From positions 1 to 35,555 of the forward strand of contig CAZQIC010000036.1 of the NCBI GenBank assembly GCA_964593555.1: a stretch of 35,555 nucleotides of DNA, given 5' to 3'. Position numbers and translations under genes: made by a program. Source of the DNA: CAZQIC01 sp964593555. Lineage in GTDB: Bacteria; Bacteroidota; Bacteroidia; JAFLBG01. Shown in pieces: positions 21,801-28,762 of this stretch. The notes below the pieces were generated by a model that ran no database searches, was not told the DNA's origin, and worked only from the letters and a program-made list of their open reading frames with translations. Position 1 is the stretch's first letter, and the number at the start of each line of letters is the position of its first letter.

Positions 21801-23948
21801 TTATTTTGGTTGTTCAGGAGCTTTTGGTTGCTCAGGTGTCCCTTCAGGAGTACCACTCTCATCTTCTTCTTCATAACCTCCCTCTTGACCAAACACTTTA
21901 GGCTTAACAATTGGCGCTGGTTTTGGAGCATTTGGATCAACATAATCCCAGCTCGTAACTCTAAACACAGTACGTCTATTTTTTTGGTGTAACCCTTCAA
22001 ATATCTCTTTATTTCCTTTTGAAGTTTTTGCAATATAATCTTCTGTCAAGAAAACTGCTTCACCAATTTTAAGAGGTCTTGTTTCTCCAAATCCTTTAGC
22101 ACCCAGTCTTTCCAATGGAATACCTTTTTCCTGTGAAAGATAATCAACGCAGGATTTAGCACGCGCATCAGATAACTTCATGTTCATTGCATCGCTACCC
22201 CTGGCATCCGTATGGGCAGCAAGCTCAATTTTAATTGTTGGGTTATCAACTAATGTTTGATACAAATAATTCAAAGAGTCTTTTGATTCTGGCCTCAAAG
22301 TTGCTTTACCTAAGTCATAAAGTACTGCCGGGAATTTGATCTCTTTTTCTGCAGGCACCAAACAAAAGTCCTGAACAAAATTTTTGCTATCCATCTCACC
22401 TACTGTAGTAATTTTTCCTTTCTCAGTACTGTTCAAATAACCATCTGCATATGTTGAAGAAACTCCTTTAGCTTCAGTAGAAACAACATAAGAAGTATTC
22501 ATGTTGATGTAACGAGCTCCGGCGCCCGCATCAATATATTCGTATTTACCTTCCTTATTAGTTTTAAGCTCTACGTTTGTTCCATCAGAACCTACAAGCC
22601 TGATTACAACTCCATCCAAAGGAATATTGTATTTACAATCTGTTATCGTTCCACTCAAAGAGAAAACGATCGGAGGCAATACGAACGAATAAATATCGTC
22701 GCCGCCTTTACCGCCCTGGCGATTTGAAGCAAAGTAGCCTCTTTCTTTTTTACCTTCAAAAATAATCGCAAAGTCGTCCGACGCAGAGTTAATTGGAGCC
22801 TTTAAGTTTTCAGGCTTACCCCATTTGTTCTCTCCTTTTACTTCAGCCTTAAAAATATCAAGACCACCCATTCCTAAAAGTCCGTCAGAAGAATAATACA
22901 ATGACCCATCCTCGTGTAAGAAAGGATACATTTCATTTCCGGTTGTATTCACATCAGCACCCATGTTTACAGCTTTACCAAAAGTTTTTCCTTTTTTATC
23001 GTAAACAGAATACCAAAGATCTTTTCCCCCATAACCACCTGGCATATCAGAAGCAAAAATCATAAAATCATCTTTCATGTTAAGCGTTGGGTGTCCGAAG
23101 TTAAAGCTATCAACACAGAACGGAAGTTTTATTTCTTCGGCCCATGTATTACCTCTTTTAATAGCCATGTAAAGCTGACATTTTGATTGCTGATTTTTTT
23201 GAACTCCGCAACGCGTATAATAAATATTAGTTCCTTTTCTTGAAACGAAAGAAGCACCTTCATTATCCTTTGTATTAGGAGGTTCGGCTAATGCAACCGG
23301 AGTACTCCATTTACCATTTTTATCACGCTTTGTTTCTACAATATCGCTAAAATTTTGCCCAAGACCACCGTCAACCTTACCACCAGTAAGCCCTTCACGT
23401 GTGGTTGTAAAGTATAATGTTGAATATTTTTTACTTGCATATGTAGGAGAAAAATCTGCTTCGCGTGAATTGATCATTGCCATGTTCTCAACAACATAAC
23501 GTGAAGGATTGTCTTTCCATTTTTGAGCAAGCTCACATGACTTTGCACCTTCAGAGCCACGTGGATCTGCAGGAACTTCTCTCATATAACGGTTGTATTC
23601 AACAATAGCTTCATCATATTTACCCTGTGCTTTTTTTGAATCTGCAAGATAAAGTATCGCTTTAGGATCAGGATATTTTGCTTTATCAGCTTTTGAATAC
23701 CATGTCTCCATTTGCTTAACATCACCAATAATTCTGTAACACTCAGCTGTCATATAAAGCATGCGTGCTTTATCCTGTTTTTTCTTTGCTTTTGCGTATC
23801 CTTTTTTATACAACTCAATTGCAGTAAAAAATTCCTTGTTTGCAAACGCCTTATCGGCATCTTTAGCGAAATTTTTCTGTGCAGTAGCATTAAATGATAT
23901 GAGTAAGAAAATGACAGGTATGATTACAGCTTTGTTAAATATTTTCAT
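21801..23948 (-). CDS. PorE-like envelope protein: TPR, PD40 propeller, CRD, OmpA domains
   Basis: A 715-residue secreted periplasmic or outer-membrane-associated protein. In order: signal peptide 1-24 (ends NATAQ); TPR-like helices 28-145 ('AFANKEFFTAIELYKKGYAK', 'ILYLADSKKAQGKYDEAIVEYNRY'); PD40/WD40-like beta propeller about 165-425 ('ADFSPTYASKKYSTLYFTT', 'DGSLYYSSDGLLGMGGLDIFKA', 'GYFASNRQGGKGGDDIYSF'); carboxypeptidase regulatory-like domain about 432-530; OmpA-C peptidoglycan-binding domain about 538-665 ('ELAAHTDARGSDAMNMKLSDARA'); and an acidic, Pro-rich tail 671-715. This order is that of Porphyromonas PorE, a type IX secretion component. Other proteins with this order exist, so PorE itself is an inference. 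A weak -7 box (TATTTTAG, 23987-23980 on minus) precedes it. Confidence 0.85.
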   Translation of the reverse strand: MKIFNKAVIIPVIFLLISFNATAQKNFAKDADKAFANKEFFTAIELYKKGYAKAKKKQDKARMLYMTAECYRIIGDVKQMETWYSKADKAKYPDPKAILYLADSKKAQGKYDEAIVEYNRYMREVPADPRGSEGAKSCELAQKWKDNPSRYVVENMAMINSREADFSPTYASKKYSTLYFTTTREGLTGGKVDGGLGQNFSDIVETKRDKNGKWSTPVALAEPPNTKDNEGASFVSRKGTNIYYTRCGVQKNQQSKCQLYMAIKRGNTWAEEIKLPFCVDSFNFGHPTLNMKDDFMIFASDMPGGYGGKDLWYSVYDKKGKTFGKAVNMGADVNTTGNEMYPFLHEDGSLYYSSDGLLGMGGLDIFKAEVKGENKWGKPENLKAPINSASDDFAIIFEGKKERGYFASNRQGGKGGDDIYSFVLPPIVFSLSGTITDCKYNIPLDGVVIRLVGSDGTNVELKTNKEGKYEYIDAGAGARYINMNTSYVVSTEAKGVSSTYADGYLNSTEKGKITTVGEMDSKNFVQDFCLVPAEKEIKFPAVLYDLGKATLRPESKDSLNYLYQTLVDNPTIKIELAAHTDARGSDAMNMKLSDARAKSCVDYLSQEKGIPLERLGAKGFGETRPLKIGEAVFLTEDYIAKTSKGNKEIFEGLHQKNRRTVFRVTSWDYVDPNAPKPAPIVKPKVFGQEGGYEEEDESGTPEGTPEQPKAPEQPK

Positions 23949-24058
23949 ATCGCTTTGTTTAGTTTTACTTATAAGGGTGCTAAAATAATTAAAAAATTTA
24001 AAGAAAAAAAAGTTAACAGGGTCTAAATATCTTGATTTTTAACAGAAAAACAATATTT

Positions 24059-25132
24059 TTACTCCTTTATTATCGTAAATTCCACCCTATTGTTCCTCGC
24101 CCTGCCCTCCTCCGTATCGTTTGAGGCAATAGGCATAGTACTTCCAAGGCCTTTGAAGTAGAGTTTATTGAGTACATCTTTGGAAACCAAGTATTCACAC
24201 ACGGCCTCTGCCCTGGCTCTTGAGATCTTTTTAGCCTTTCTCACTTTATTATCAGTATAGCCTGATATTTCTATTTCTGACTCTGGATGATCCTCAAGAT
24301 AGGTTATAAACTTATCCAGCTGGGTAAGCGATTCATATGAAAATTCACTGCGGCCCGGTTCGAAAAACACATTATTAAGTAATACAGGTTGGGCTGCTTC
24401 AATTTTTTTTCCGCGTTTAAAGATTGTGTCTTCATAATATACAAGCGGCTCCTGAATTACGTTTCCAGTTGGATCAACACCCTCTTTAAGGGAAACATCA
24501 TCTAAAAAATAATATGCTTCACTCTTTATAAACTCTATTTTGTATGGGTTTAGTTTAACAAATTCTTTTTTTACCTTTTCGGAATAATTACCAATAGTAA
24601 TAACCTTCTCTTTCCCTTTAGCAACAAAGGTTCCGCCAATCCTTATCCATGCTCCTTTATCAGAAAGGCCTTTCTTATTATATAGTATAATAGTATTTGT
24701 TGAATCAAGCTTCTCTCCTATTTTATATGGATTTTGACCAATGAAAACACCCAATGATTTCAAACTTACATTACTCCAGTATGATAATCGCACATAAGCT
24801 TCAAACTTATACGAAACACCTGCCTTTAAAGGCTGCAGCAATTTTACATATGGAAATTCTTTGTATCCCTTTTGAAATCTTAATCCGCCATAAGCATTTC
24901 CAGTTCGTGCTCCCTTGAATCTACTTGTATCATTCTTAAAGGGCTCCTTATAATAATCAACAGAGTTAAAATTTTTCCAAGGAATGGCGTTCGTGATGAG
25001 GTTGTTGTTTTTTTTTCGGGATGTTTCAAAACTGCCGTTGGGTACAAGGTTTTGCGGAACTTTCTGCGCAATTACATACTCTTTCGAAAATGCAACAAGC
25101 ATTAACGCGCAAATATATTTTACCCAAAACAT
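24059..25132 (-). CDS. OmpA-family protein with N-terminal carbohydrate-binding-like domain
   Basis: A 357-residue exported protein. I start at ATG 25132 (MFWVKYICALMLVAFSKEYVIAQ, a signal peptide); the frame is open to a TTG at 25177, but an exact -7 box lies between the two. Residues about 28-215 begin 'NLVPNGSFETSRKKNNN' and end 'YYFLDDVSLKEG', the outline of a jelly-roll carbohydrate-binding-module-like domain. A linker (about 215-245) leads to an OmpA-C domain (about 250-357) with 'NNVFFEPGRSEFSYESLTQLDKF', 'EISGYTDNKVRKAKKISRARAEAVCEYL' and 'RARNNRVEFTI'. It would anchor to peptidoglycan while the other domain binds a glycan. It lies 110 bp upstream of the PorE-like gene on the same strand. 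Confidence 0.82.
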   Translation of the reverse strand: MFWVKYICALMLVAFSKEYVIAQKVPQNLVPNGSFETSRKKNNNLITNAIPWKNFNSVDYYKEPFKNDTSRFKGARTGNAYGGLRFQKGYKEFPYVKLLQPLKAGVSYKFEAYVRLSYWSNVSLKSLGVFIGQNPYKIGEKLDSTNTIILYNKKGLSDKGAWIRIGGTFVAKGKEKVITIGNYSEKVKKEFVKLNPYKIEFIKSEAYYFLDDVSLKEGVDPTGNVIQEPLVYYEDTIFKRGKKIEAAQPVLLNNVFFEPGRSEFSYESLTQLDKFITYLEDHPESEIEISGYTDNKVRKAKKISRARAEAVCEYLVSKDVLNKLYFKGLGSTMPIASNDTEEGRARNNRVEFTIIKE

Positions 25133-25158
25133 TTTATTGAACACGATTTCCACAGATC

Positions 25159-25166
25159 CAAATTTA
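25159..25166 (-). promoter_or_regulatory. Candidate -7 box for the CBM-like/OmpA gene
   Basis: On the minus strand TAAATTTG matches TAnnTTTG exactly and lies 26 nt upstream of ATG 25132. A TTTG lies 15 bp further upstream, closer than the usual 19-21. This supports the ATG at 25132 over the TTG at 25177. Confidence 0.45.
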
Positions 25167-25293
25167 CAAATTATCAATTCACAAAAAATTTAAAATCACC
25201 GTTCATTCGATAATACCTACGACATACGAACCCACACTGGAAATTTTCATTGGACTAATATAAATTGAAATAAAACAAACAAAACCAGGAGTT

Positions 25294-25833
25294 ATGAAGA
25301 AAAATTTACCCGGAATTTCAGCTATATGCATACTGAGCAGTTGCTCTTACACTTCATACGAATATATAACAAACCGATCAGGGAAAGACATAGAACTAAT
25401 TATAAGCCCGGCATTGCCTGATAGTATCTCGCTTATAAAAGCAAATCATTTCGAAAGACAAGGAGTTTCAGCCTCGATTGACAAAAAAACTAATGAAGGA
25501 AAATACATCATAAAAAACAAGGGGTACCTACGCCTGGGGATAGCATACGATTACATTGACCAAAGTGATCTGAAAATTGATTACTTATATGTAAACAAAG
25601 GCAATGGTGATACTTTATTTTATGAAACGGCTAAAGCGCTTGTACCCGAATTTAAGCAGGCGACTTTTTCAGCGACAAAATTTGTAAAAGAACCCAAACA
25701 AAAACCCACCTCAAAAAAGAAAAAAAAGAAAGCAGGTAGTAAAACGGGTGGCTGGGTGTATACAATTAAGAAACCCAAACTGCCGAGCAAGGTTGCAACA
25801 ACTAATAAGCAACAGATGACTGCAAAAAAGTAA
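25294..25833 (+). CDS. Putative lipoprotein of unknown function
   Basis: A 179-residue protein with a lipobox-like sequence ILSSC, so Cys17 would be the lipidated residue after a short signal (MKKNLPGISAICIL). The signal is short and contains a Pro, but the fit is fair. The middle part (25-140) has strands such as 'IELIISPALPDSISLI', 'GYLRLGIAYDYID' and 'DYLYVNKGNGDTLFYET' with no family I recognise. From residue about 130 the tail is very rich in Lys (KEPKQKPTSKKKKKKAGSK), probably unstructured and possibly binding peptidoglycan or LPS. AGGAG stands 4-8 nt before the ATG. It converges with hemE with only two bases between stop codons. Confidence 0.6.
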   Translation: MKKNLPGISAICILSSCSYTSYEYITNRSGKDIELIISPALPDSISLIKANHFERQGVSASIDKKTNEGKYIIKNKGYLRLGIAYDYIDQSDLKIDYLYVNKGNGDTLFYETAKALVPEFKQATFSATKFVKEPKQKPTSKKKKKKAGSKTGGWVYTIKKPKLPSKVATTNKQQMTAKK

Positions 25834-25835
25834 AA

Positions 25836-26861
25836 TTAAAAACGAAATTCTTTTACAGTATCAACAAACAATTTTACTTTATCTTTTTGTAAGTCGGGAT
25901 AAAGACCATGGCCAAGATTGGCAATGTATTTTTGCGGACCGAATTTGCGTAGCATAGTAATAGTCTCCTTTTTTATCCTTTCATTATCTGCGTATAACAA
26001 ACAAGGGTCCATATTTCCCTGTAAGGTTTTTTCATTACCTATCAAGGCACGTGATTCCGCAATATCCATTGTCCAATCGAGGCCAATGGTATCACAAGAA
26101 AGTTTTCCCATTTGTCTGCGAGCGAAATGCGCATCTTTTGCAAACACGGTGAACGGAACCTCGGTTATTGCATCACAAATTTTTGAAATATATTTTAAAG
26201 AGAATTCATTATATAATTCGGCTGATAAAATACCCGCCCATGAATCGAAGAGCTGCAACATATCCACACCAGCTGCTATTTGTGCTTTTAAATAATTGAT
26301 GGTGCTTGCCGTAATTTTCTCAAGAAGCTGATGTGCAAGCACCGGCTCGGTGTATAAAAACTTCTTCGCTTTGGAAAAAGTTTTTGAACCGCTGCCTTCA
26401 ATCATATATGAAAGTAATGTCCATGGTGCGCCGGCAAAACCAATTAAAGGAACTCGGCCGTGCAATTCTTTTTTAGTGAGTTTAATAGCATCAATTACAT
26501 AATGCAGATCCTCGCCTTGTGCAATTTTTAAATCATCAATGTCTTTTTTTGACTGAATAGTTTTTTCAAACCAGGGTCCTTTGCTTTCCACCATCTGATA
26601 AGGCAATCCCATTGCTTCGGGGATAACCAGAATATCAGAAAAAATTATTGCGGCATCAACACCTAAAATATCTACCGGTTGTATTGTTACTTCGCAGGCA
26701 AACTCAGGTGTTTCAACCAATTCTTTAAATCCACCCATCTTAGCCCGCACTTCACGATACTCAGGCAATACGCGGCCTGCCTGGCGCATGATCCAAACAG
26801 GTATTCTTTCTACCTTTTCTCCTTTTGCCGCACGCAATATTAAATCGTTTTGCAGTTTCAT
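25836..26861 (-). CDS. hemE: Uroporphyrinogen decarboxylase
   Basis: Decarboxylates the four acetate side chains of uroporphyrinogen III to give coproporphyrinogen III in haem synthesis, in the cytoplasm. The 341-residue TIM-barrel protein begins MKLQNDLILRAAKG and has the invariant PVWIMRQAGR (21-30), 'IIFSDILVIPEAMGL' with the catalytic Asp, 'FAGAPWTLLSYMIEG', 'MLQLFDSWAGILS' and 'NLGHGLYPD' near the end. All these are family signatures. It ends the leftward cluster downstream of aconitase, 11 bp after the unknown 173-residue protein gene. Confidence 0.97.
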   Translation of the reverse strand: MKLQNDLILRAAKGEKVERIPVWIMRQAGRVLPEYREVRAKMGGFKELVETPEFACEVTIQPVDILGVDAAIIFSDILVIPEAMGLPYQMVESKGPWFEKTIQSKKDIDDLKIAQGEDLHYVIDAIKLTKKELHGRVPLIGFAGAPWTLLSYMIEGSGSKTFSKAKKFLYTEPVLAHQLLEKITASTINYLKAQIAAGVDMLQLFDSWAGILSAELYNEFSLKYISKICDAITEVPFTVFAKDAHFARRQMGKLSCDTIGLDWTMDIAESRALIGNEKTLQGNMDPCLLYADNERIKKETITMLRKFGPQKYIANLGHGLYPDLQKDKVKLFVDTVKEFRF

Positions 26862-26872
26862 AAAATTTTTAT

Positions 26873-27394
26873 TTATTCACTCTTATCGCCAACAAAATGA
26901 TCTACATCATCCGAAAAAAGTACATTAAAAGTCGTTAAACTTCCATAGATACGAGTAATATATTGCTGCAAATTTACTTTTTCTTCATCAGAAAGTTTTG
27001 AATTGCTGTTTATATTTTGTTCCAGCACCCTTAACCTGTCCCTTACCATAACAATTTTGTGAAAAAAAGTTTCGATCGGAATTTCTTTTCCTTTTTGCGA
27101 AGGATTTTCAGGATGCAAAACCATTTTTCCACCTTTCCATCGCTCTCCCAACTCAATTGGTTTTTGAATATCAGAATATTCATTCAATACCCGGATAAAC
27201 ATTTTTTCTAATTCTTCCATATTATAGCCTGTATTAATATCTTGTTTTTCAATCTCAACAATGGCATCGGAATTTTTTCTAATCTCAAAAATTCCTGGTT
27301 TACCAAAATCTATACGGTAAAATGTTTCTTCAACGGCAATTACTTTTCCTTTGCCGTATTTTTCATGGTCAACTGTTGTTCCTACATCTATCAT
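26873..27394 (-). CDS. Conserved hypothetical protein with N-terminal KOW/Tudor-like domain
   Basis: A 173-residue cytoplasmic protein not assigned to a named family. Residues 1-50 ('IDVGTTVDHEKYGKGKVIAVEETFYRIDFGKPGIFEI') resemble the small SH3-like barrel found in KOW proteins and in the C terminus of UvrD/PcrA helicases, which binds nucleic acid or RNA polymerase. Residues 60-165 are mainly helical, with 'WKGGKMVLHPENPSQKGKEIPIETFFHKIVMVRDRLRVLEQNI'. The ATG overlaps the stop of the DUF4421 gene (ATGA), and hemE follows after 11 bp. A link to transcription or repair is only a guess. Confidence 0.65.
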   Translation of the reverse strand: MIDVGTTVDHEKYGKGKVIAVEETFYRIDFGKPGIFEIRKNSDAIVEIEKQDINTGYNMEELEKMFIRVLNEYSDIQKPIELGERWKGGKMVLHPENPSQKGKEIPIETFFHKIVMVRDRLRVLEQNINSNSKLSDEEKVNLQQYITRIYGSLTTFNVLFSDDVDHFVGDKSE

Positions 27395-28437
27395 AACCAG
27401 CTATAAACTTTTGTCTCCTGGAATTTTTTATAAAACTTCGGCGTTTTCAGCCCAAACCGATAACCAAACGATAACGCTCCAGAATAATAAGTGCTATTGA
27501 TATCAACCTTACTATAATCAAAATTACAAATATCAAATATACCCGTAAGCGTATAAAAAAAACGCTTGCCGTTGTATCCAAACCCGGCTCTTACATCAGT
27601 CGCCCAATTTAACCTTACACCCTTTTCAATTGCAGATGGGAAATAACCATACTTTGCAAATTGCAGTTCTGGATTTAATGCAACCGTAAGATTCGCAAAG
27701 AGACGTTTAAGCAAAACAATGTTGCAGGAGAATCCTCCTCCCAGGGACAATCCAGTGGTTCCTACATGGGAAAGATATCCTTGCCTGTTGTAATAAAATC
27801 TCAATGGACCCGGAATAAAAGAAGTATCGGTGAGTAATTTATTATGATATAAATTACTTACTACGATCCACGAGAAGGCAGTCTTCAACTGACGATAACT
27901 GCAAGAGAATGAAGATTTGTAAGCAAATTTTTTATGATTAAAAAAATACAAAAATTTTGCCTTTACACTTTGATTCAAAAAATTCGGTGCCTGGTAGTAA
28001 ACACTAGTGGAATCAAAACCCTGTATGTAGTTTGAGGTATTGTTTTCGTAAAACCCTTTGTAGTGCCTCAAACTTGTCTCCAACAACCACCTATTGCCTC
28101 CGAATGAAAAATTAAAGCTTCTATAATCCGTCTTACCTCTCCTCGCCACATCATAGGATGGAGTGGCCCTAATACCAAATGAAATGCCAATCTTATCATA
28201 TGCTAACTCAATTCCTGTAACAGTGTTAGCATCAGCCTGGTAATTAAGATCTGTTTTAAACAAGGGAGAATTGTCAAAAGCCTGAGACATCTCTATATTA
28301 TATCTTCTCTCGGATCCATAAATAGAAACTATCAGCCTATCATTATATTTCCTGTAATAGGTTGTATCGTGAGTTCCGGCGAAAAGCTGTAAACAAACAA
28401 CAAATAACAAACAACTAACAACAAATTTTTTAATCAT
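27391..28437 (-). CDS. DUF4421-like outer-membrane beta-barrel protein
   Basis: A 348-residue protein with signal peptide MIKKFVVSCLLFVVCLQLFAG and a mature part of many alternating amphipathic strands with aromatic ends ('GIELAYDKIGISFGIRATPSYD', 'RWLLETSLRHYKGFYEN', 'LSHVGTTGLSLGGGFSCNIVLLKRL', 'KRFFYTLTGIFDICNFDY', 'GALSFGYRFGL'). The pattern 'YDKIGISFGI' and the overall length fit DUF4421, a Bacteroidota barrel family of unknown function. The DNA coding for the signal peptide is built of TTGTT/TTTG-like short repeats. Its ATG overlaps by ATGA the stop codon of a 20-codon gene remnant, and its own stop overlaps the next gene the same way. Confidence 0.75.
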   Translation of the reverse strand: MIKKFVVSCLLFVVCLQLFAGTHDTTYYRKYNDRLIVSIYGSERRYNIEMSQAFDNSPLFKTDLNYQADANTVTGIELAYDKIGISFGIRATPSYDVARRGKTDYRSFNFSFGGNRWLLETSLRHYKGFYENNTSNYIQGFDSTSVYYQAPNFLNQSVKAKFLYFFNHKKFAYKSSFSCSYRQLKTAFSWIVVSNLYHNKLLTDTSFIPGPLRFYYNRQGYLSHVGTTGLSLGGGFSCNIVLLKRLFANLTVALNPELQFAKYGYFPSAIEKGVRLNWATDVRAGFGYNGKRFFYTLTGIFDICNFDYSKVDINSTYYSGALSFGYRFGLKTPKFYKKFQETKVYSWL

Positions 28438-28496
28438 TGTTTATTATTCAATGCACCAATAAAATCTCTAAAATCCTCATTAAAAATATTGCCCAT
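28434..28496 (-). pseudogene. Remnant (first 20 codons) of a nucleotidyltransferase-fold gene
   Basis: The short frame reads MGNIFNEDFRDF then IGALNNKQ and stops. 'NIFNEDFRDFIxALN' is, as I recall it, the start of Bacteroidota nucleotidyltransferase-fold proteins (MNT/DUF6036-like), which then continue with a xVxYVLVGGY motif; that part is missing. It starts two bases after the stop of the preceding 65-residue gene, the expected partner, and its TGA overlaps the ATG of the DUF4421 gene. I read it as a deletion scar in which codons 1 to about 18 remain. It may now serve as a leader for translation of the barrel gene. Confidence 0.55.
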
Positions 28497-28498
28497 TT

Positions 28499-28696
28499 TT
28501 ATTTCCTGGATATTGCTTGAAAAATTTGCCTATCGACCTTAGGAGGATCATTCACCGGAAAATCAAATGCTATGCTATTAAGATACATAGCAATTTTTAA
28601 TCTTTTCTTCCATGTATATGTTTTGTAGTTCCTCATATCATGATCCGCTTCTTCGGCGGTACTGGCTTTAAATGCGGAGCGATCGAATTTATACAT
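28499..28696 (-). CDS. Small partner protein of a nucleotidyltransferase pair
   Basis: A 65-residue protein: MYKFDRSAFKASTAEEADHD, a helix with 'WKKRLKIAMYLNSIAFDF' and the end 'NDPPKVDRQIFQAISRK'. Small proteins with the pattern 'FDRxAFK...EADxxxxYW...ERLxAAxYL...PPRxDRxxF' are, from memory, encoded just before nucleotidyltransferase-fold genes in Bacteroidota, possibly as antitoxin-like partners. Here only the first codons of that second gene survive, so this gene may be an orphan. The aconitase terminator ends 18 bp before its ATG, leaving little room for its own promoter. Confidence 0.65.
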   Translation of the reverse strand: MYKFDRSAFKASTAEEADHDMRNYKTYTWKKRLKIAMYLNSIAFDFPVNDPPKVDRQIFQAISRK

Positions 28697-28710
28697 AAAG
28701 CTAATTTACA

Positions 28711-28740
28711 AAAAGAAAGCGTCCTCTAAAGACGCTTTCA
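28711..28740 (-). terminator. Rho-independent terminator of aconitase
   Basis: GAAAGCGTC (28715-28723) pairs perfectly with GACGCTTTC (28731-28739) around a 7-nt loop. On the minus strand it is followed by TTTTTG, 24 bp after the aconitase stop. A run of A on the other side makes it a possible two-way terminator. This is the clearest terminator in the window. Confidence 0.88.
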
Positions 28741-28762
28741 AACAAAAACAAAAAACTATGTA

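Noticed and set aside
25133..25177. TTG start at 25177 for the CBM-like/OmpA protein
   Set aside because: It would put charged residues before the signal peptide, and an exact TAnnTTTG box lies between it and ATG 25132.
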